The notes beneath the pieces are model-generated. The model did no database searches. It was not told the origin of the DNA and saw only the letters and a list, made by a program, of their open reading frames with translations. 64,000 nucleotides of DNA from Pseudophaeobacter sp. EL27 (lineage in GTDB: Bacteria > Pseudomonadota > Alphaproteobacteria > Rhodobacterales > Rhodobacteraceae): NCBI RefSeq assembly GCF_900313025.1, contig NZ_OMPQ01000013.1, forward strand, positions 409,197 through 473,196. The letters run 5' to 3'. How positions within the stretch are numbered: the first letter of the stretch is position 1; each line of letters begins with the position of its first letter. The position numbers were made by a program, and so were the translations under genes. Of the stretch, positions 40,701 through 48,186 are shown piece by piece.

Positions 40701-41147
40701 CGTACCCTGCCCACCCGCGCCTTCTTCTATGGCATGGAGCCCGGCGAAGAGATCACCGCCGAGATCGACCCCGGCAAAACCCTGGAAATCCGCCTGCAGG
40801 CTCTGGGCGAAACCGATGAAAAGGGTGAGGTCAAAGTCTTCTTTGAACTCAATGGCCAGCCCCGCGTCATCCGGGTGCCAAACCGTCTGGTCAAAGCCTC
40901 AACTGAAAGCCGCCCCAAAGCCGAAGCAGGCAATGCCGATCACATCGGCGCACCGATGCCCGGCGTTGTGGCCAGCGTTGCGGTACAGGTCGGCCAAGAG
41001 GTGCATGAGGGCGATATGCTCTTGACCATCGAGGCGATGAAAATGGAAACCGGCTTGCACGCCGAGCGTTCTGCCCGCGTCAAGGCACTGCATGTCAGTG
41101 CTGGCACCCAGATCGATGCCAAGGATCTGCTCATCGAACTGGAATGA
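37704..41147 (+). CDS. pyc: Pyruvate carboxylase
   Basis: Biotin enzyme that carboxylates pyruvate to oxaloacetate to refill the TCA cycle. The biotin carboxylase domain (1-450) has ILIANRGEIAIRVMRAANE, the ATP-grasp loop KASWGGGGRGMRPIH and FIEVNPRVQVEHTVTEEVTGIDIVQ. The carboxyltransferase domain (about 530-800) starts LLLTDTTMRDGHQSLLATRMRSHD, with VLGLKDMAGLLKPAAARQL and HFHTHDTSGIAG. The biotin carrier domain ends the protein, with biotinyl Lys1113 in EAMKMET. 1147 aa is full length for a single-chain enzyme. A terminator follows. Confidence 0.98.
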   Translation: MPDFKKILIANRGEIAIRVMRAANEMGKRTVAVYAEEDKLGLHRFKADEAYRIGEGMGPVAAYLSIDEIIRVAKECGADAIHPGYGLLSENPDFVDACARNGITFIGPKAETMRALGDKASARRVAIEAGVPVIPATEVLGNDMKAIADEAAEVGYPLMLKASWGGGGRGMRPIHGPDELEEKVLEGRREAEAAFGNGEGYLEKMITRARHVEVQILGDKHGEIYHLFERDCSVQRRNQKVVERAPAPYLSEEQRAEICELGRKICAHVNYECAGTVEFLMDMESGKFYFIEVNPRVQVEHTVTEEVTGIDIVQAQILIAEGKPIAEATGKAAQSEIRLNGHALQTRVTTEDPLNNFIPDYGRITAYRSATGMGIRLDGGTAYAGGVITRYYDSLLTKVTAWAQTPEKAIARMDRALREFRVRGVSTNIAFVENLLKHPTFLDNSYTTTFIDNTPDLFQFAKRQDRGTKVLTYLADISVNGHPETEGRAAPAADLKEPRAPHVAPAPLPYGTRNLLEQKGAQAVADWMKAQRQLLLTDTTMRDGHQSLLATRMRSHDMIKVAPAYAQNLSQLFSVECWGGATFDVAYRFLQECPWQRLRDLREAMPNVMTQMLLRASNGVGYTNYPDNVVQEFVRQAAETGVDVFRVFDSLNWVENMRVAMDAVVESGKLCEGTICYTGDILDPNRAKYDLKYYVGMAKELEAAGAHVLGLKDMAGLLKPAAARQLVKALKEEVGLPVHFHTHDTSGIAGATILAAADAGVDAVDVAMDAFSGGTSQPCFGSIVEGLRNTDRDTGLDIAKIREISDYWEQVRAQYVAFESGLAAPASEVYLHEMPGGQFTNLKAQARSLGLEERWHEVAQTYADVNQMFGDIVKVTPSSKVVGDMALMMVSQNLSRDEVENPSTEVSFPDSVVDMMRGNLGQPPGGFPDGIVAKVLKGDAPNLTRPGAHLEPVDLDETRAELSQLLEGKAVDDEDLNGYLMYPKVFLDYMGRHRQYGPVRTLPTRAFFYGMEPGEEITAEIDPGKTLEIRLQALGETDEKGEVKVFFELNGQPRVIRVPNRLVKASTESRPKAEAGNADHIGAPMPGVVASVAVQVGQEVHEGDMLLTIEAMKMETGLHAERSARVKALHVSAGTQIDAKDLLIELE

Positions 41148-41170
41148 TCCGCATCAAAACGACGTAAAAC

Positions 41171-41201
41171 GGGCGCCCTCCGCAGGAGTGGCGCCCTTTT
41201 T
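41171..41201 (+). terminator. Rho-independent terminator after pyc
   Basis: GGGCGCC and GGCGCCC (7 bp, 12-nt interior with its own CTCC/GGAG pairing) followed by TTTTT, 24 bp past the pyc stop. Confidence 0.88.
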
Positions 41202-41341
41202 GCGCACCTTCGTCCCCACATGACGTCACGGGAAGCCCGCCCGATAGCGGCTTTCAGATCGGGAAAGCCTGCTATTCGTTAAGTTCTAAAAGCGAACTCT
41301 ACAGGTTGCTTTGGTGTCACGACAAAACGGAGGAAAGGTCG

Positions 41342-41728
41342 ATGTTAGCAATCACGTCTCTTTATGCTGGCGCAGCGGCGCTGATGTTTGTCTACCTGAC
41401 GCTGGCTGTCAGCAGGTTGCGGATCAAGCACCGGGTCTCGGTCGGGGATGGTGACAATCGCGCCATTCTGGTGGCGATCCGTGCACAGGGCAATTTTGTC
41501 GAATACACGCCAATCGGCCTGATCCTGATGGCCGCCGCCGAAACCCAGGGGGCGCCCACTCTGGCCCTGCATGCGCTTGGCGCGATGCTGATCGGTGGGC
41601 GGCTGCTGCATGCCATTGGATTCACCAGGCACCCGCAAATCCTGATCCTGCGCCAAGCCGGCATTGTGTTGAACCTGGTTATGGTGCTGGCAGCGGGGCT
41701 CGGCATTCTGGCGCACGCGCTGCTTTGA
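41342..41728 (+). CDS. MAPEG family membrane protein
   Basis: 128-residue four-helix membrane protein of the MAPEG family (microsomal glutathione transferase-like). The motif ILVAIRAQGNFVEYTPIGLILMAAAE, with conserved R-x-Q-x-N-x-x-E, is the family signature. I chose the ATG at 41342 because GGAGGAAAGG lies just upstream. The frame extends 36 nt further without support. Glutathione-linked detoxification is known for some members, but the bacterial role is unclear. Confidence 0.88.
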   Translation: MLAITSLYAGAAALMFVYLTLAVSRLRIKHRVSVGDGDNRAILVAIRAQGNFVEYTPIGLILMAAAETQGAPTLALHALGAMLIGGRLLHAIGFTRHPQILILRQAGIVLNLVMVLAAGLGILAHALL

Positions 41729-41747
41729 ACGCGACCGCCCCCCAGTG

Positions 41748-41963
41748 TCAGACATCCTGTCCCATGGACAGTTCTTCGGGCACGACCCTCTCCAGAGCGC
41801 GAATGGTCTTGACGTAAACTGGCGCGGGCTGGATCACCACTGGTCCGGCCCGGTTTTCTCTGCCCTGATCCCCCTGGCCGGGCATCAGCACCTTGGCCAG
41901 GACGATGGCAGCGATCAAAGCGCCGATGCGGATGTCGTCGAATGGGTTCCTGCGGGCAATCAT
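41748..41963 (-). CDS. Small hypothetical membrane protein
   Basis: 71 residues with one N-terminal membrane segment (IRIGALIAAIVLAKVLM) and a soluble C-terminal tail. I start it at the ATG at 41963 (MIARRNPFDD), with GGGGAG 9 nt upstream. The longer frame runs through the tRNA-Gly gene and is not real. Family not recognised. It is convergent with the MAPEG gene. Confidence 0.55.
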   Translation of the reverse strand: MIARRNPFDDIRIGALIAAIVLAKVLMPGQGDQGRENRAGPVVIQPAPVYVKTIRALERVVPEELSMGQDV

Positions 41964-42118
41964 CGAATTAAGCTCCCCTGTCTTGCATTGTTTAAAAGGT
42001 TGCACGCAGAGCCAGGCCCATTCCGTCGCCAAAAAGCGGGAAATTTTCCACCGCCCTGCAATTTTCCACTTGCAGCCCCCCCTTTGAATGAATATCTCAC
42101 CGCTCACCGGATGGCAGC

Positions 42119-42193
42119 GCGGGCGTAGCTCAGGGGTAGAGCATAACCTTGCCAAGGTTAGGGTCGGGCGTTCGAATCGCCTCGCCCGCTCCA
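42119..42193 (+). tRNA. tRNA-Gly (GCC), copy 1
   Basis: 75 nt including encoded CCA. The acceptor GCGGGCG pairs with CGCCCGC, the anticodon loop reads CTTGCCAAG (anticodon GCC), and the T-loop TTCGAAT is normal. The sequence is identical to copies 2 and 3. Confidence 0.97.
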
Positions 42194-42203
42194 TCAGGAC
42201 ACG

Positions 42204-42233
42204 AAAAGGCCACTCCTTCGGGGGTGGCCTTTC
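42204..42233 (+). terminator. Terminator after tRNA-Gly copy 1
   Basis: AAAGGCCACTCC-TTCG-GGGGTGGCCTTT is a hairpin with a TTCG loop about 10 bp after the tRNA CCA, ending in a short T tract. Confidence 0.75.
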
Positions 42234-42333
42234 GCGTTCCAATAGGTGACCCTAGCAGAGCCTTGCGTGGAATCGACTTTGCGCTTAGGAACAGATCCAG
42301 AACACGAAAACAAGAACAGGCAGACCGCAGCAC

Positions 42334-43293
42334 ATGCTCACATCCGTAGAACTATGCGCAGGGGCTGGTGGTCAGGCTCTGGGGCTGGAACGCGCAGGCT
42401 TTGATCACACAGCCCTGGTCGAGATCGACAAACATTGCTGTGCCACCCTGCGCCACAACCGCCCGGACTGGAACGTGCTCGAAGAAGACCTGCGCCTCTT
42501 TAAGGATGACGCCAGCGCCTATAAGGGCATTGATCTCTTGGCCGGAGGCCTGCCCTGCCCGCCCTTTTCCGTTGCCGGCAAACAGCTGGGTGAAAAGGAT
42601 GAGCGCAACCTCTTTGACGATGCCATCCATATTGTGGATTCCACCCGGCCGCGTGCGGTGATGATCGAAAACGTCCGTGGCTTTCTCGATGCCGCCTTCC
42701 ATGATTATCGCGAAAAGCTGAAGAAACAGCTCTCCAAGCTCGGCTACGAGACCGACTGGCGCCTGCTCAACGCCTCCGATTACGGCGTGCCACAGCTGCG
42801 CCCACGGGTGGCAATTGTTGCCCTGCGCAAGGAGTATTCCGACCGGTTCAACTGGCCAGAGCCACTGCCCCACAACCCGCCCACCGTGGGCGAGACCCTG
42901 CTGGACCTGATGAAGGCCCGCGGCTGGCGTGGCGCCGAAGACTGGGCCGCCCAGGCCGATGAGATCGCCCCGACCATCGTGGGGGGCTCGAAAAAGCACG
43001 GCGGGCCGGACCTAGGCCCAACCCGGGCACGGCGCGCCTGGGCCTCATTGGGGGTTGAAGGGCGCACCATCGCCTATGAGGCGCCGGATCCCTTCCACAA
43101 CGATATGCCCCGCCTGACGGTGCGCATGGTTGCCCGCATCCAGGGCTTCCCGGACGCCTGGCATTTCACCGGCGCCAAGACAAATGCCTACCGTCAGGTG
43201 GGCAATGCATTTCCGCCCCCCGTGGCCGAGGCCGTCGCGCGCCAGCTGCGCGAAGCCATCGCCCGCCCAGCCCTGCGGGTCGTTTCAAAATAG
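42334..43293 (+). CDS. DNA (cytosine-5) methyltransferase of a type II RM system
   Basis: C5-cytosine methylase, 319 aa. The motifs are in order: ELCAGAGGQALGLERAGF (I, SAM), LLAGGLPCPPFSVAGKQLG (IV, catalytic Cys75), VMIENVRGFLD (VI, Glu-Asn-Val), DYGVPQLRPRVAIVAL (VIII) and YRQVGNAFPPPVAEAVARQL (X). It lies 114 bp upstream of a NaeI-like endonuclease gene on the same strand and presumably protects the same site. NaeI cuts GCCGGC, so that is the first guess for the target, but specificity is not proven by sequence. Confidence 0.93.
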   Translation: MLTSVELCAGAGGQALGLERAGFDHTALVEIDKHCCATLRHNRPDWNVLEEDLRLFKDDASAYKGIDLLAGGLPCPPFSVAGKQLGEKDERNLFDDAIHIVDSTRPRAVMIENVRGFLDAAFHDYREKLKKQLSKLGYETDWRLLNASDYGVPQLRPRVAIVALRKEYSDRFNWPEPLPHNPPTVGETLLDLMKARGWRGAEDWAAQADEIAPTIVGGSKKHGGPDLGPTRARRAWASLGVEGRTIAYEAPDPFHNDMPRLTVRMVARIQGFPDAWHFTGAKTNAYRQVGNAFPPPVAEAVARQLREAIARPALRVVSK

Positions 43294-43353
43294 GCTGCCT
43301 GCAAAGGGTCGCAGTATGAGGTCTGGCCTACGCGCAGAGGTGACCTGCCACTA

Positions 43354-43380
43354 TCACCTTTCTATAAATATTCAAATTCC
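43354..43380 (+). repeat. 27-nt dispersed repeat, copy 1
   Basis: This block runs TCACCTTTCTA..AAATATTCAAATTCC and recurs at 49555-49581 with one mismatch (T here, C there). Here it lies between the methylase and endonuclease genes and may hold the promoter of the latter. Confidence 0.6.
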
Positions 43381-43407
43381 CAGCTTTCGGCCCAGACCGA
43401 GGTAGAT

Positions 43408-44346
43408 ATGAAACGCAGCCTTCCGCCCAGCCTGATTGCCCAGGGACATCCGGATTATGACACCCTAAGCGCCCTGGCCACAGAGATCACCGCCCGTGCC
43501 GACGGCGCGCTGGAGCTGGAGCAGAGCTTTCCGGCGATGCTGCGGCGCTGCATCGATGATGTGATCATGACGCCCAAAACCGGGCGGCGCGCCTATGAAG
43601 AGCTGGAAAAGACCGAAAAGACCTATATCGGCACCCGTGTCGAAATAGAGCTGAGGGCGCTTCTGCGCCTGCCTCGCGGACGGCTGGACACTGAAATCCT
43701 GGGCCGTGACGTTGATATCAAAAACACCATGGGCAGCAACTGGATGATCCCCACCGAGGCGCTGGATCAACCCTGCCTGCTGGTGGCCGCCGACGAGGCC
43801 CGCGCCCGCTGCTATTTGGGGCTGATCGTGGCCCGCCCCGCCTATCTGACCCGAGGCAAGAACAAGGATGGCAAGGGCTCCATCTCTGCTGAGGGGTTTT
43901 CTCATATCCTCTGGCTGATCTGCGATCACCCCTACCCGGCCAATTTCTGGCGCACACAGAACCCCGAAGTGGTGGCTGAGATTTTTTCACAGGGCACCGG
44001 CAATGCCCGTATGGTCAGCCTGTTTCGCCTGATCCAGAATCAACCCATCGCCCGCGATGTGGTCGAGGCCGTGGCGCAGCAAAAGGATTTCATGCGCCGC
44101 ATCCGCTCCGACAAAGGACGCGGCACCCGGGACCTGCTGGAACAAGAGGGCATTCTGCTGCTCTCTGGTCAGTATGACAACCAGCTGATCAAGGCGCTGG
44201 AACTGCCTCATTGCAGCGGCGCGGAGTTCATCTCCTGCACTCCACAGGGAGAGCAACAGCAGCGGCTGGCCGAACAGGTTGGTTTCAGCCGCAATCAAAG
44301 CCCACACGCGCCACAAACATCACCCCAGATTGGTGAGATCAAATAA
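43408..44346 (+). CDS. NaeI-like type IIE restriction endonuclease
   Basis: 312-residue homologue of NaeI by my recall of that protein. The N-terminal Endo domain has KTEKTYIGTRVEIEL with catalytic Glu79, LDTEI with Asp94 and RDVDIKNTMGSNWMIP with Asp103 and Lys105 (PD-ExK). The C-terminal Topo domain (ARMVSLFRLIQNQPIARDVVEAVAQQKDFMRRIR, EQEGILLLSGQYDNQ) binds a second copy of the site as effector. The residue equivalent to NaeI Leu43, whose change to Lys makes a topoisomerase, aligns with Val52 here. It is paired with the upstream C5 methylase and placed between tRNA-Gly copies. Confidence 0.9.
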   Translation: MKRSLPPSLIAQGHPDYDTLSALATEITARADGALELEQSFPAMLRRCIDDVIMTPKTGRRAYEELEKTEKTYIGTRVEIELRALLRLPRGRLDTEILGRDVDIKNTMGSNWMIPTEALDQPCLLVAADEARARCYLGLIVARPAYLTRGKNKDGKGSISAEGFSHILWLICDHPYPANFWRTQNPEVVAEIFSQGTGNARMVSLFRLIQNQPIARDVVEAVAQQKDFMRRIRSDKGRGTRDLLEQEGILLLSGQYDNQLIKALELPHCSGAEFISCTPQGEQQQRLAEQVGFSRNQSPHAPQTSPQIGEIK

Positions 44347-44421
44347 TTCTCGCCCCTCTGGTCACTTTCCCTCTTGCGGCCTCGCTGGGGATTGCCTAAA
44401 CACCGCTTCACCAAATGTAGC

Positions 44422-44496
44422 GCGGGCGTAGCTCAGGGGTAGAGCATAACCTTGCCAAGGTTAGGGTCGGGCGTTCGAATCGCCTCGCCCGCTCCA
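44422..44496 (+). tRNA. tRNA-Gly (GCC), copy 2
   Basis: Identical 75-nt sequence to copy 1, with CCA encoded and anticodon GCC. Confidence 0.97.
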
Positions 44497-44509
44497 TTTG
44501 GACCAAACA

Positions 44510-44547
44510 GGCCGCCAGATGCATATCGCATCGGCGGCCTTTTTGTT
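44510..44547 (+). terminator. Terminator after tRNA-Gly copy 2
   Basis: GGCCGCC and GGCGGCC pair across the interior GATGCATATCGCATC (itself GATGC/GCATC), followed by TTTTTG. Confidence 0.88.
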
Positions 44548-44675
44548 TGCCTCGCACCCCCTTCTGCGCTGCAATCAGCTTGCGTCACCGCGGTGCAAAA
44601 AACTCTCCCTCCCCGTCACTTTCCCTCTTGCGGCCCCTCCCGGCTTTGCCTAAACACCGCTTCACCAAATGTAGC

Positions 44676-44750
44676 GCGGGCGTAGCTCAGGGGTAGAGCA
44701 TAACCTTGCCAAGGTTAGGGTCGGGCGTTCGAATCGCCTCGCCCGCTCCA
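44676..44750 (+). tRNA. tRNA-Gly (GCC), copy 3
   Basis: Identical 75-nt sequence to copies 1 and 2, with CCA encoded and anticodon GCC. Confidence 0.97.
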
Positions 44751-44763
44751 TTTGGACCAAACA

Positions 44764-44801
44764 GGCCGCCAGATGCATATCGCATCGGCGGCCTTTTTGT
44801 T
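44764..44801 (+). terminator. Terminator after tRNA-Gly copy 3
   Basis: Same GGCCGCC/GGCGGCC stem and TTTTTG tract as after copy 2. Confidence 0.88.
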
Positions 44802-44997
44802 TGCCCACTGTCCTGGTGTTTTTTGACTAAAACAATCCCGTGCTCCCGCCTCGGGGAAATTTTGATCAAATTCCTTTGACCTCTCCAGTAAAACAAGACA
44901 AAGCTAGCCGCAACAGCGTGGCACCCCAGCGCCTCGCCTCTTCACATTACCTTCGCCCATGTCCCGAAAACATGCGCCCAACCAGAGGAATTCCACA

Positions 44998-46350
44998 ATG
45001 GCTCCAGTCGTTTACCCTACCACAAACCTCACCGCGACCGAACAGATGTGCCTGGAACGTGGCGAGGGAATCTATGTCTTTGATAGCGAAGGCAACAAAT
45101 ACATCGAAGGCTTGGCCGGCCTGTGGTGCACCTCGCTGGGCTACAACAACACAGAGGTGGTCGAGGCCATCACCGAGCAGTTGAACAAACTGCCCTTCAG
45201 CCACACCTTTGGCGGCAAGACCCATCAGCCGATCATCGACCTGGCGGAAAAGCTAAAGGCCATGGTGCCGGTAGAAGACGCCTATATCTTCTTTGGCAAT
45301 TCCGGCTCGGATGCCAATGACAGCCACTACAAGATGCTGCGCTACTATTTCAACGCCATCGGCAAACCGGAAAAGCGCAAGATCATCACCCGTGAGCGCG
45401 GCTATCACGGTGTCACCGTCGCCGCCGGCTCGCTGACCTCGCTGCCCGCCAACCTGGCGCATTTTGATGCCCCTGTTGAGGCCCTGAGCATCCTGCGCAC
45501 CGATGCCCCGCATTACTACACCGGCCGCAAGGGCAACGAGACCGAAGCGCAGTTTGTCGACCGCATCCTGAAAAACCTCGAAGATCAGATCCTGGCGGAA
45601 GACCCCGACACCATCGCCGCCATGGTGATGGAGCCGATCACTGGCGCCTCGGGTGTGATCGTGCCGCCAGAAGGCTACTACGAGAAGCTCCAGGCCCTGC
45701 TGCGCAAACATGGTATTCTGGTCTGGGCGGACGAGGTGATCACCGGATTTGGCCGCACCGGCGCCGATTTTGGCTGCACCACCATGGGCATCAAGCCCGA
45801 TCTGATGACCTTTGCCAAACAGCTATCGTCGGCCTACTTTCCGATCTCGGCCAGCATCATTCCCGGCTGGATGTACAAGGAAATGATCGCTCCCTCAAAT
45901 GAGGTTGGCGTTTTTGGCCATGGCTACACATATTCCGGCCACCCCGCCGCCTGTGCCGCCGCGCTAAAAACGCTCGAGATCTACGAGCGCGACAATCTGT
46001 TTGAGCACGCAGCCGAAGTGGGTGACTACATGCAGGCCCAGCTGCGCGAGATCTTTGCTGATCACCCGCTGGTGGGCGAGGTACGCGGCAAGGGCCTGAT
46101 CGCAGCGCTGGAACTGGTATCGAACAAAACCACAGGTGCGACCATTACTGGCGGCAAGGGCGGCGCCACCGCGGTCAAGGCCTGCCAAGACAATGGCGTG
46201 ATCCTGCGCGCAGTGGCGGGCAATGCCCTGGCCTTCTGCCCACCGCTGATCATCACCAAGGCTGAGATCAATGACATGCTGGCCCGCGTCAAAACTGCGC
46301 TGGACAGCAGCTATGACAGCCTCAAGGCCGACGGACTGCTCAACGGCTGA
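44998..46350 (+). CDS. Class III PLP-dependent aminotransferase
   Basis: Fold-type I omega-aminotransferase, 450 aa. FFGNSGSDANDSHYKMLRYY is the cofactor phosphate site, MVMEPITGASGVIVPPEGYYEKLQALLRKHGILVWADEVITGFGRTG is the family signature, and Lys274 in MTFAKQLSSAYFP forms the Schiff base. The family moves amino groups from omega-amino acids, polyamines or taurine to pyruvate or 2-oxoglutarate; the substrate cannot be fixed here. The ATG at 44998 has GAGG upstream. The frame extends 39 nt further. Confidence 0.92.
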   Translation: MAPVVYPTTNLTATEQMCLERGEGIYVFDSEGNKYIEGLAGLWCTSLGYNNTEVVEAITEQLNKLPFSHTFGGKTHQPIIDLAEKLKAMVPVEDAYIFFGNSGSDANDSHYKMLRYYFNAIGKPEKRKIITRERGYHGVTVAAGSLTSLPANLAHFDAPVEALSILRTDAPHYYTGRKGNETEAQFVDRILKNLEDQILAEDPDTIAAMVMEPITGASGVIVPPEGYYEKLQALLRKHGILVWADEVITGFGRTGADFGCTTMGIKPDLMTFAKQLSSAYFPISASIIPGWMYKEMIAPSNEVGVFGHGYTYSGHPAACAAALKTLEIYERDNLFEHAAEVGDYMQAQLREIFADHPLVGEVRGKGLIAALELVSNKTTGATITGGKGGATAVKACQDNGVILRAVAGNALAFCPPLIITKAEINDMLARVKTALDSSYDSLKADGLLNG

Positions 46351-46372
46351 TCCTCCACAGGTTCAAACAAAA

Positions 46373-46403
46373 ACGCCCCGGATAACTTCCGGGGCGTTTT
46401 TTT
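46373..46403. terminator. Bidirectional terminator between aminotransferase and Lrp-like genes
   Basis: CGCCCCGG-ATAACTT-CCGGGGCG followed by TTTTTTT on plus, and preceded by an A run that gives TTTTTG on minus. It serves both convergent genes. Confidence 0.9.
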
Positions 46404-46431
46404 GTTGCATGCTGATGTTAGCAATTTTGGC

Positions 46432-46671
46432 TCAGAAGACCTTGAAGGTCATGGTGGTCAGCGAGCGCTCAATATTGGGGATCACCAGCAGGTGCTCGTT
46501 GATGTACTTGCCCACATCCGCATCCGAGGGGATATAGAGCTTCATCAGGAGATCATATTCACCGCTGGTGGAATAGAGCTCTGAGTGAATTTCGCGCAGG
46601 GCAATTTCCTCGGCCACGGAATAGGTGGTGCCGGGTTTGCAGCGGATTTGGATGAATACGCAGGTCGACAT
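46432..46671 (-). CDS. Stand-alone Lrp/AsnC ligand-binding (RAM) domain protein
   Basis: 79 residues consisting only of the RAM (ACT-like) domain of Lrp/AsnC regulators (YSVAEEIALREIHSELYSTSGEYDLLMKLYIPSDADVGKYINEHLL), without a helix-turn-helix. Such stand-alone proteins (SraM-like) bind amino acids and may modulate full-length Lrp proteins. AGAGGGA lies upstream of the ATG. It is convergent with the aminotransferase gene, which might supply or remove its ligand (inference). Confidence 0.88.
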   Translation of the reverse strand: MSTCVFIQIRCKPGTTYSVAEEIALREIHSELYSTSGEYDLLMKLYIPSDADVGKYINEHLLVIPNIERSLTTMTFKVF

Positions 46672-46851
46672 GGGGCGTCCCTCTGGTCTTTTGGGTCAAG
46701 TGATTTGCCGCCCAAGCTGGCATGCAGAGCCGCCGGGCGCAATGGTCGCAGCTCCTCCGGGCAACAGAGAATGGCGATTGCCCCGCTAGGGCCTTGAGCC
46801 AGCCCCCCTCCCCACCCTATAAGTGGCGCGCAGATAGCAAGGAATGCCCAT

Positions 46852-47439
46852 ATGCGTAGCGCTAAGATCACCCGCCAGACCGCCGAAACCGAAATCAGCG
46901 TTGAGATCAATCTCGACGGGACCGGCTCTTATGACAATCAGACCGGGGTAGGTTTTTTTGACCATATGCTGGATCAGCTGGCGCGCCACTCGCTCATCGA
47001 CATGACCATCCGCGCCAAAGGGGACTATCATATCGACGACCACCACACGGTCGAAGACACCGGCATTGCTCTGGGCCAGGCGCTGGCGCAGGCGCTTGGC
47101 GACAAAAAAGGTATCCGTCGCTACGGCGAATGCCACCTGCCGATGGATGATGCCCAGGTACGCTGCGCCCTGGATCTGTCCGCCCGCCCCTTCCTGGTGT
47201 GGAATGTCGAAATCCCGACGCAGAAGATCGGCAGCTTTGATACCGAGCTGGTGCGCGAATTCTTTACCGCCTTTGCCACACATGGCGGTATCACCCTGCA
47301 TATCGACCAGCTGCATGGCTTCAACAGCCACCACATCGTCGAGGCCGCTTTCAAGGCCGTGGCGCGCGCCCTGCGTCTGGCAGTGGAAACCGATCCGCGC
47401 AAATCCGACGCCATCCCCTCGACCAAAGGCGCGCTCTAG
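46852..47439 (+). CDS. hisB: Imidazoleglycerol-phosphate dehydratase
   Basis: Manganese enzyme of the sixth step of histidine synthesis, stand-alone (no phosphatase domain). [50 protein letters not shown] and [22 protein letters not shown] carry the metal-binding His/Glu clusters. 195 aa, normal. It is first in the local his order hisB-hisH-hisA-hisF-hisE. Confidence 0.97.
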   Translation: MRSAKITRQTAETEISVEINLDGTGSYDNQTGVGFFDHMLDQLARHSLIDMTIRAKGDYHIDDHHTVEDTGIALGQALAQALGDKKGIRRYGECHLPMDDAQVRCALDLSARPFLVWNVEIPTQKIGSFDTELVREFFTAFATHGGITLHIDQLHGFNSHHIVEAAFKAVARALRLAVETDPRKSDAIPSTKGAL

Positions 47440-47471
47440 CCGCGCCACTGGCGTGCACAGAAACCCAGACC

Positions 47472-48098
47472 TCAGGCCGGTTGCTCAACCGGCCTTTTTC
47501 TATCGCGCCCAAGCAACCACTCCGCCACCAACAGATTTGGCACCCAGCAGGCCCAGGCCACCAGCATATAGCCCAGCTCCTCGCCTAGGGTTGCAAATAG
47601 AAACGGCAGATAAAGCCGCAGGGTCACCGCCGCAAAGGTCAGCGCCCCGGATCGGATCATCCAGACCCGATGCTCTGCAATCCGCCCCTGCATAGCCAGC
47701 CAGATGCCCCGCGCTGTTGTGCCCAGCCACAAGAGCGCCAACAGGCCAAACCCCAGCCCGGCAACCAGCCCTGAGCTGGTGCCAATTGCCATGATCAGCC
47801 CGCCCAGGCCCGACACCAGAATGGCCAAACCATAGCCTCGCCCGATCCAGCGATGCAGGTGTGGACGCCGTTGACGCAGCCCCCGCCAAAACTGAAAGGG
47901 CAAAAGCGCCAATGCCACTGGCGCCAGGCCAATATGCGCATAAAAGGCCAGGGGGCGCTCCAGGGCGTGATAGGCGACAAAGGGCATGGAAAGCTCCACC
48001 CCAAGCAGAAGAAATCGCCAGGACGCCAGGGCGATCAACAAACACAAAATCCAAAAGGCACCGTTCCGCAGCTTTGCCAGGGTCGTAGAAAGGGACAT
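47472..48098 (-). CDS. DUF2306 membrane protein
   Basis: 208-residue protein with about six membrane segments and the DUF2306 core (HIGLAPVALALLPFQFWRGLRQRRPHLHRWIGRGYGLAILVSGLGGL, then RIAEHRVWMIRSGALTFAAVTLRLYLP). The conserved histidines could bind haem or metal, but the function is not known. GGAGGAAAC precedes the ATG. It is divergent from a TetR gene across two operators, so it is the probable TetR target. Confidence 0.88.
   Translation of the reverse strand: MSLSTTLAKLRNGAFWILCLLIALASWRFLLLGVELSMPFVAYHALERPLAFYAHIGLAPVALALLPFQFWRGLRQRRPHLHRWIGRGYGLAILVSGLGGLIMAIGTSSGLVAGLGFGLLALLWLGTTARGIWLAMQGRIAEHRVWMIRSGALTFAAVTLRLYLPFLFATLGEELGYMLVAWACWVPNLLVAEWLLGRDRKRPVEQPA
47474..47499 (+). terminator. 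hisB terminator embedded in the DUF2306 3' end
   Basis: AGGCCGGTT-GCTC-AACCGGCCT followed by TTTTC, 34 bp past hisB. Read on the minus strand the same bases encode the last codons (VEQPA-stop) of the DUF2306 gene. Confidence 0.85.
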
Positions 48099-48110
48099 GT
48101 TTCCTCCAAC

Positions 48111-48137
48111 TTTACAATGTAAACTTTACACTGTAAA
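48111..48137. promoter_or_regulatory. Tandem TetR operators
   Basis: Two perfect 13-bp palindromes of the form TTTACA-N-TGTAAA (48111-48123 with A, 48125-48137 with C) sit 14 bp apart in the 88-bp gap between the divergent DUF2306 and TetR genes. They are the likely sites for TetR autoregulation and DUF2306 control. Confidence 0.75.
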
Positions 48138-48186
48138 AATCACGCCACCTTGACGCTGTCAAGTTTGCTGTTATTCTACGCCTCAA

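Larger units (their letters stand above)
44361..44551 (+). repeat. 191-bp tRNA-Gly duplication unit, copy A
   Basis: This unit contains tRNA-Gly copy 2 with its flanks and terminator, and recurs at 44615-44805 at a spacing of 254 bp. The two copies are nearly identical except for a short stretch near 44382-44392. Confidence 0.85.
44615..44805 (+). repeat. 191-bp tRNA-Gly duplication unit, copy B
   Basis: Second copy of the unit at 44361-44551. It arose by tandem duplication of the tRNA-Gly gene with its own promoter flank and terminator. Confidence 0.85.

Noticed and set aside
42130..42333. Short minus-strand frames across the tRNA-Gly genes
   Set aside because: They are reverse complements of tRNA sequence, repeated at each copy.
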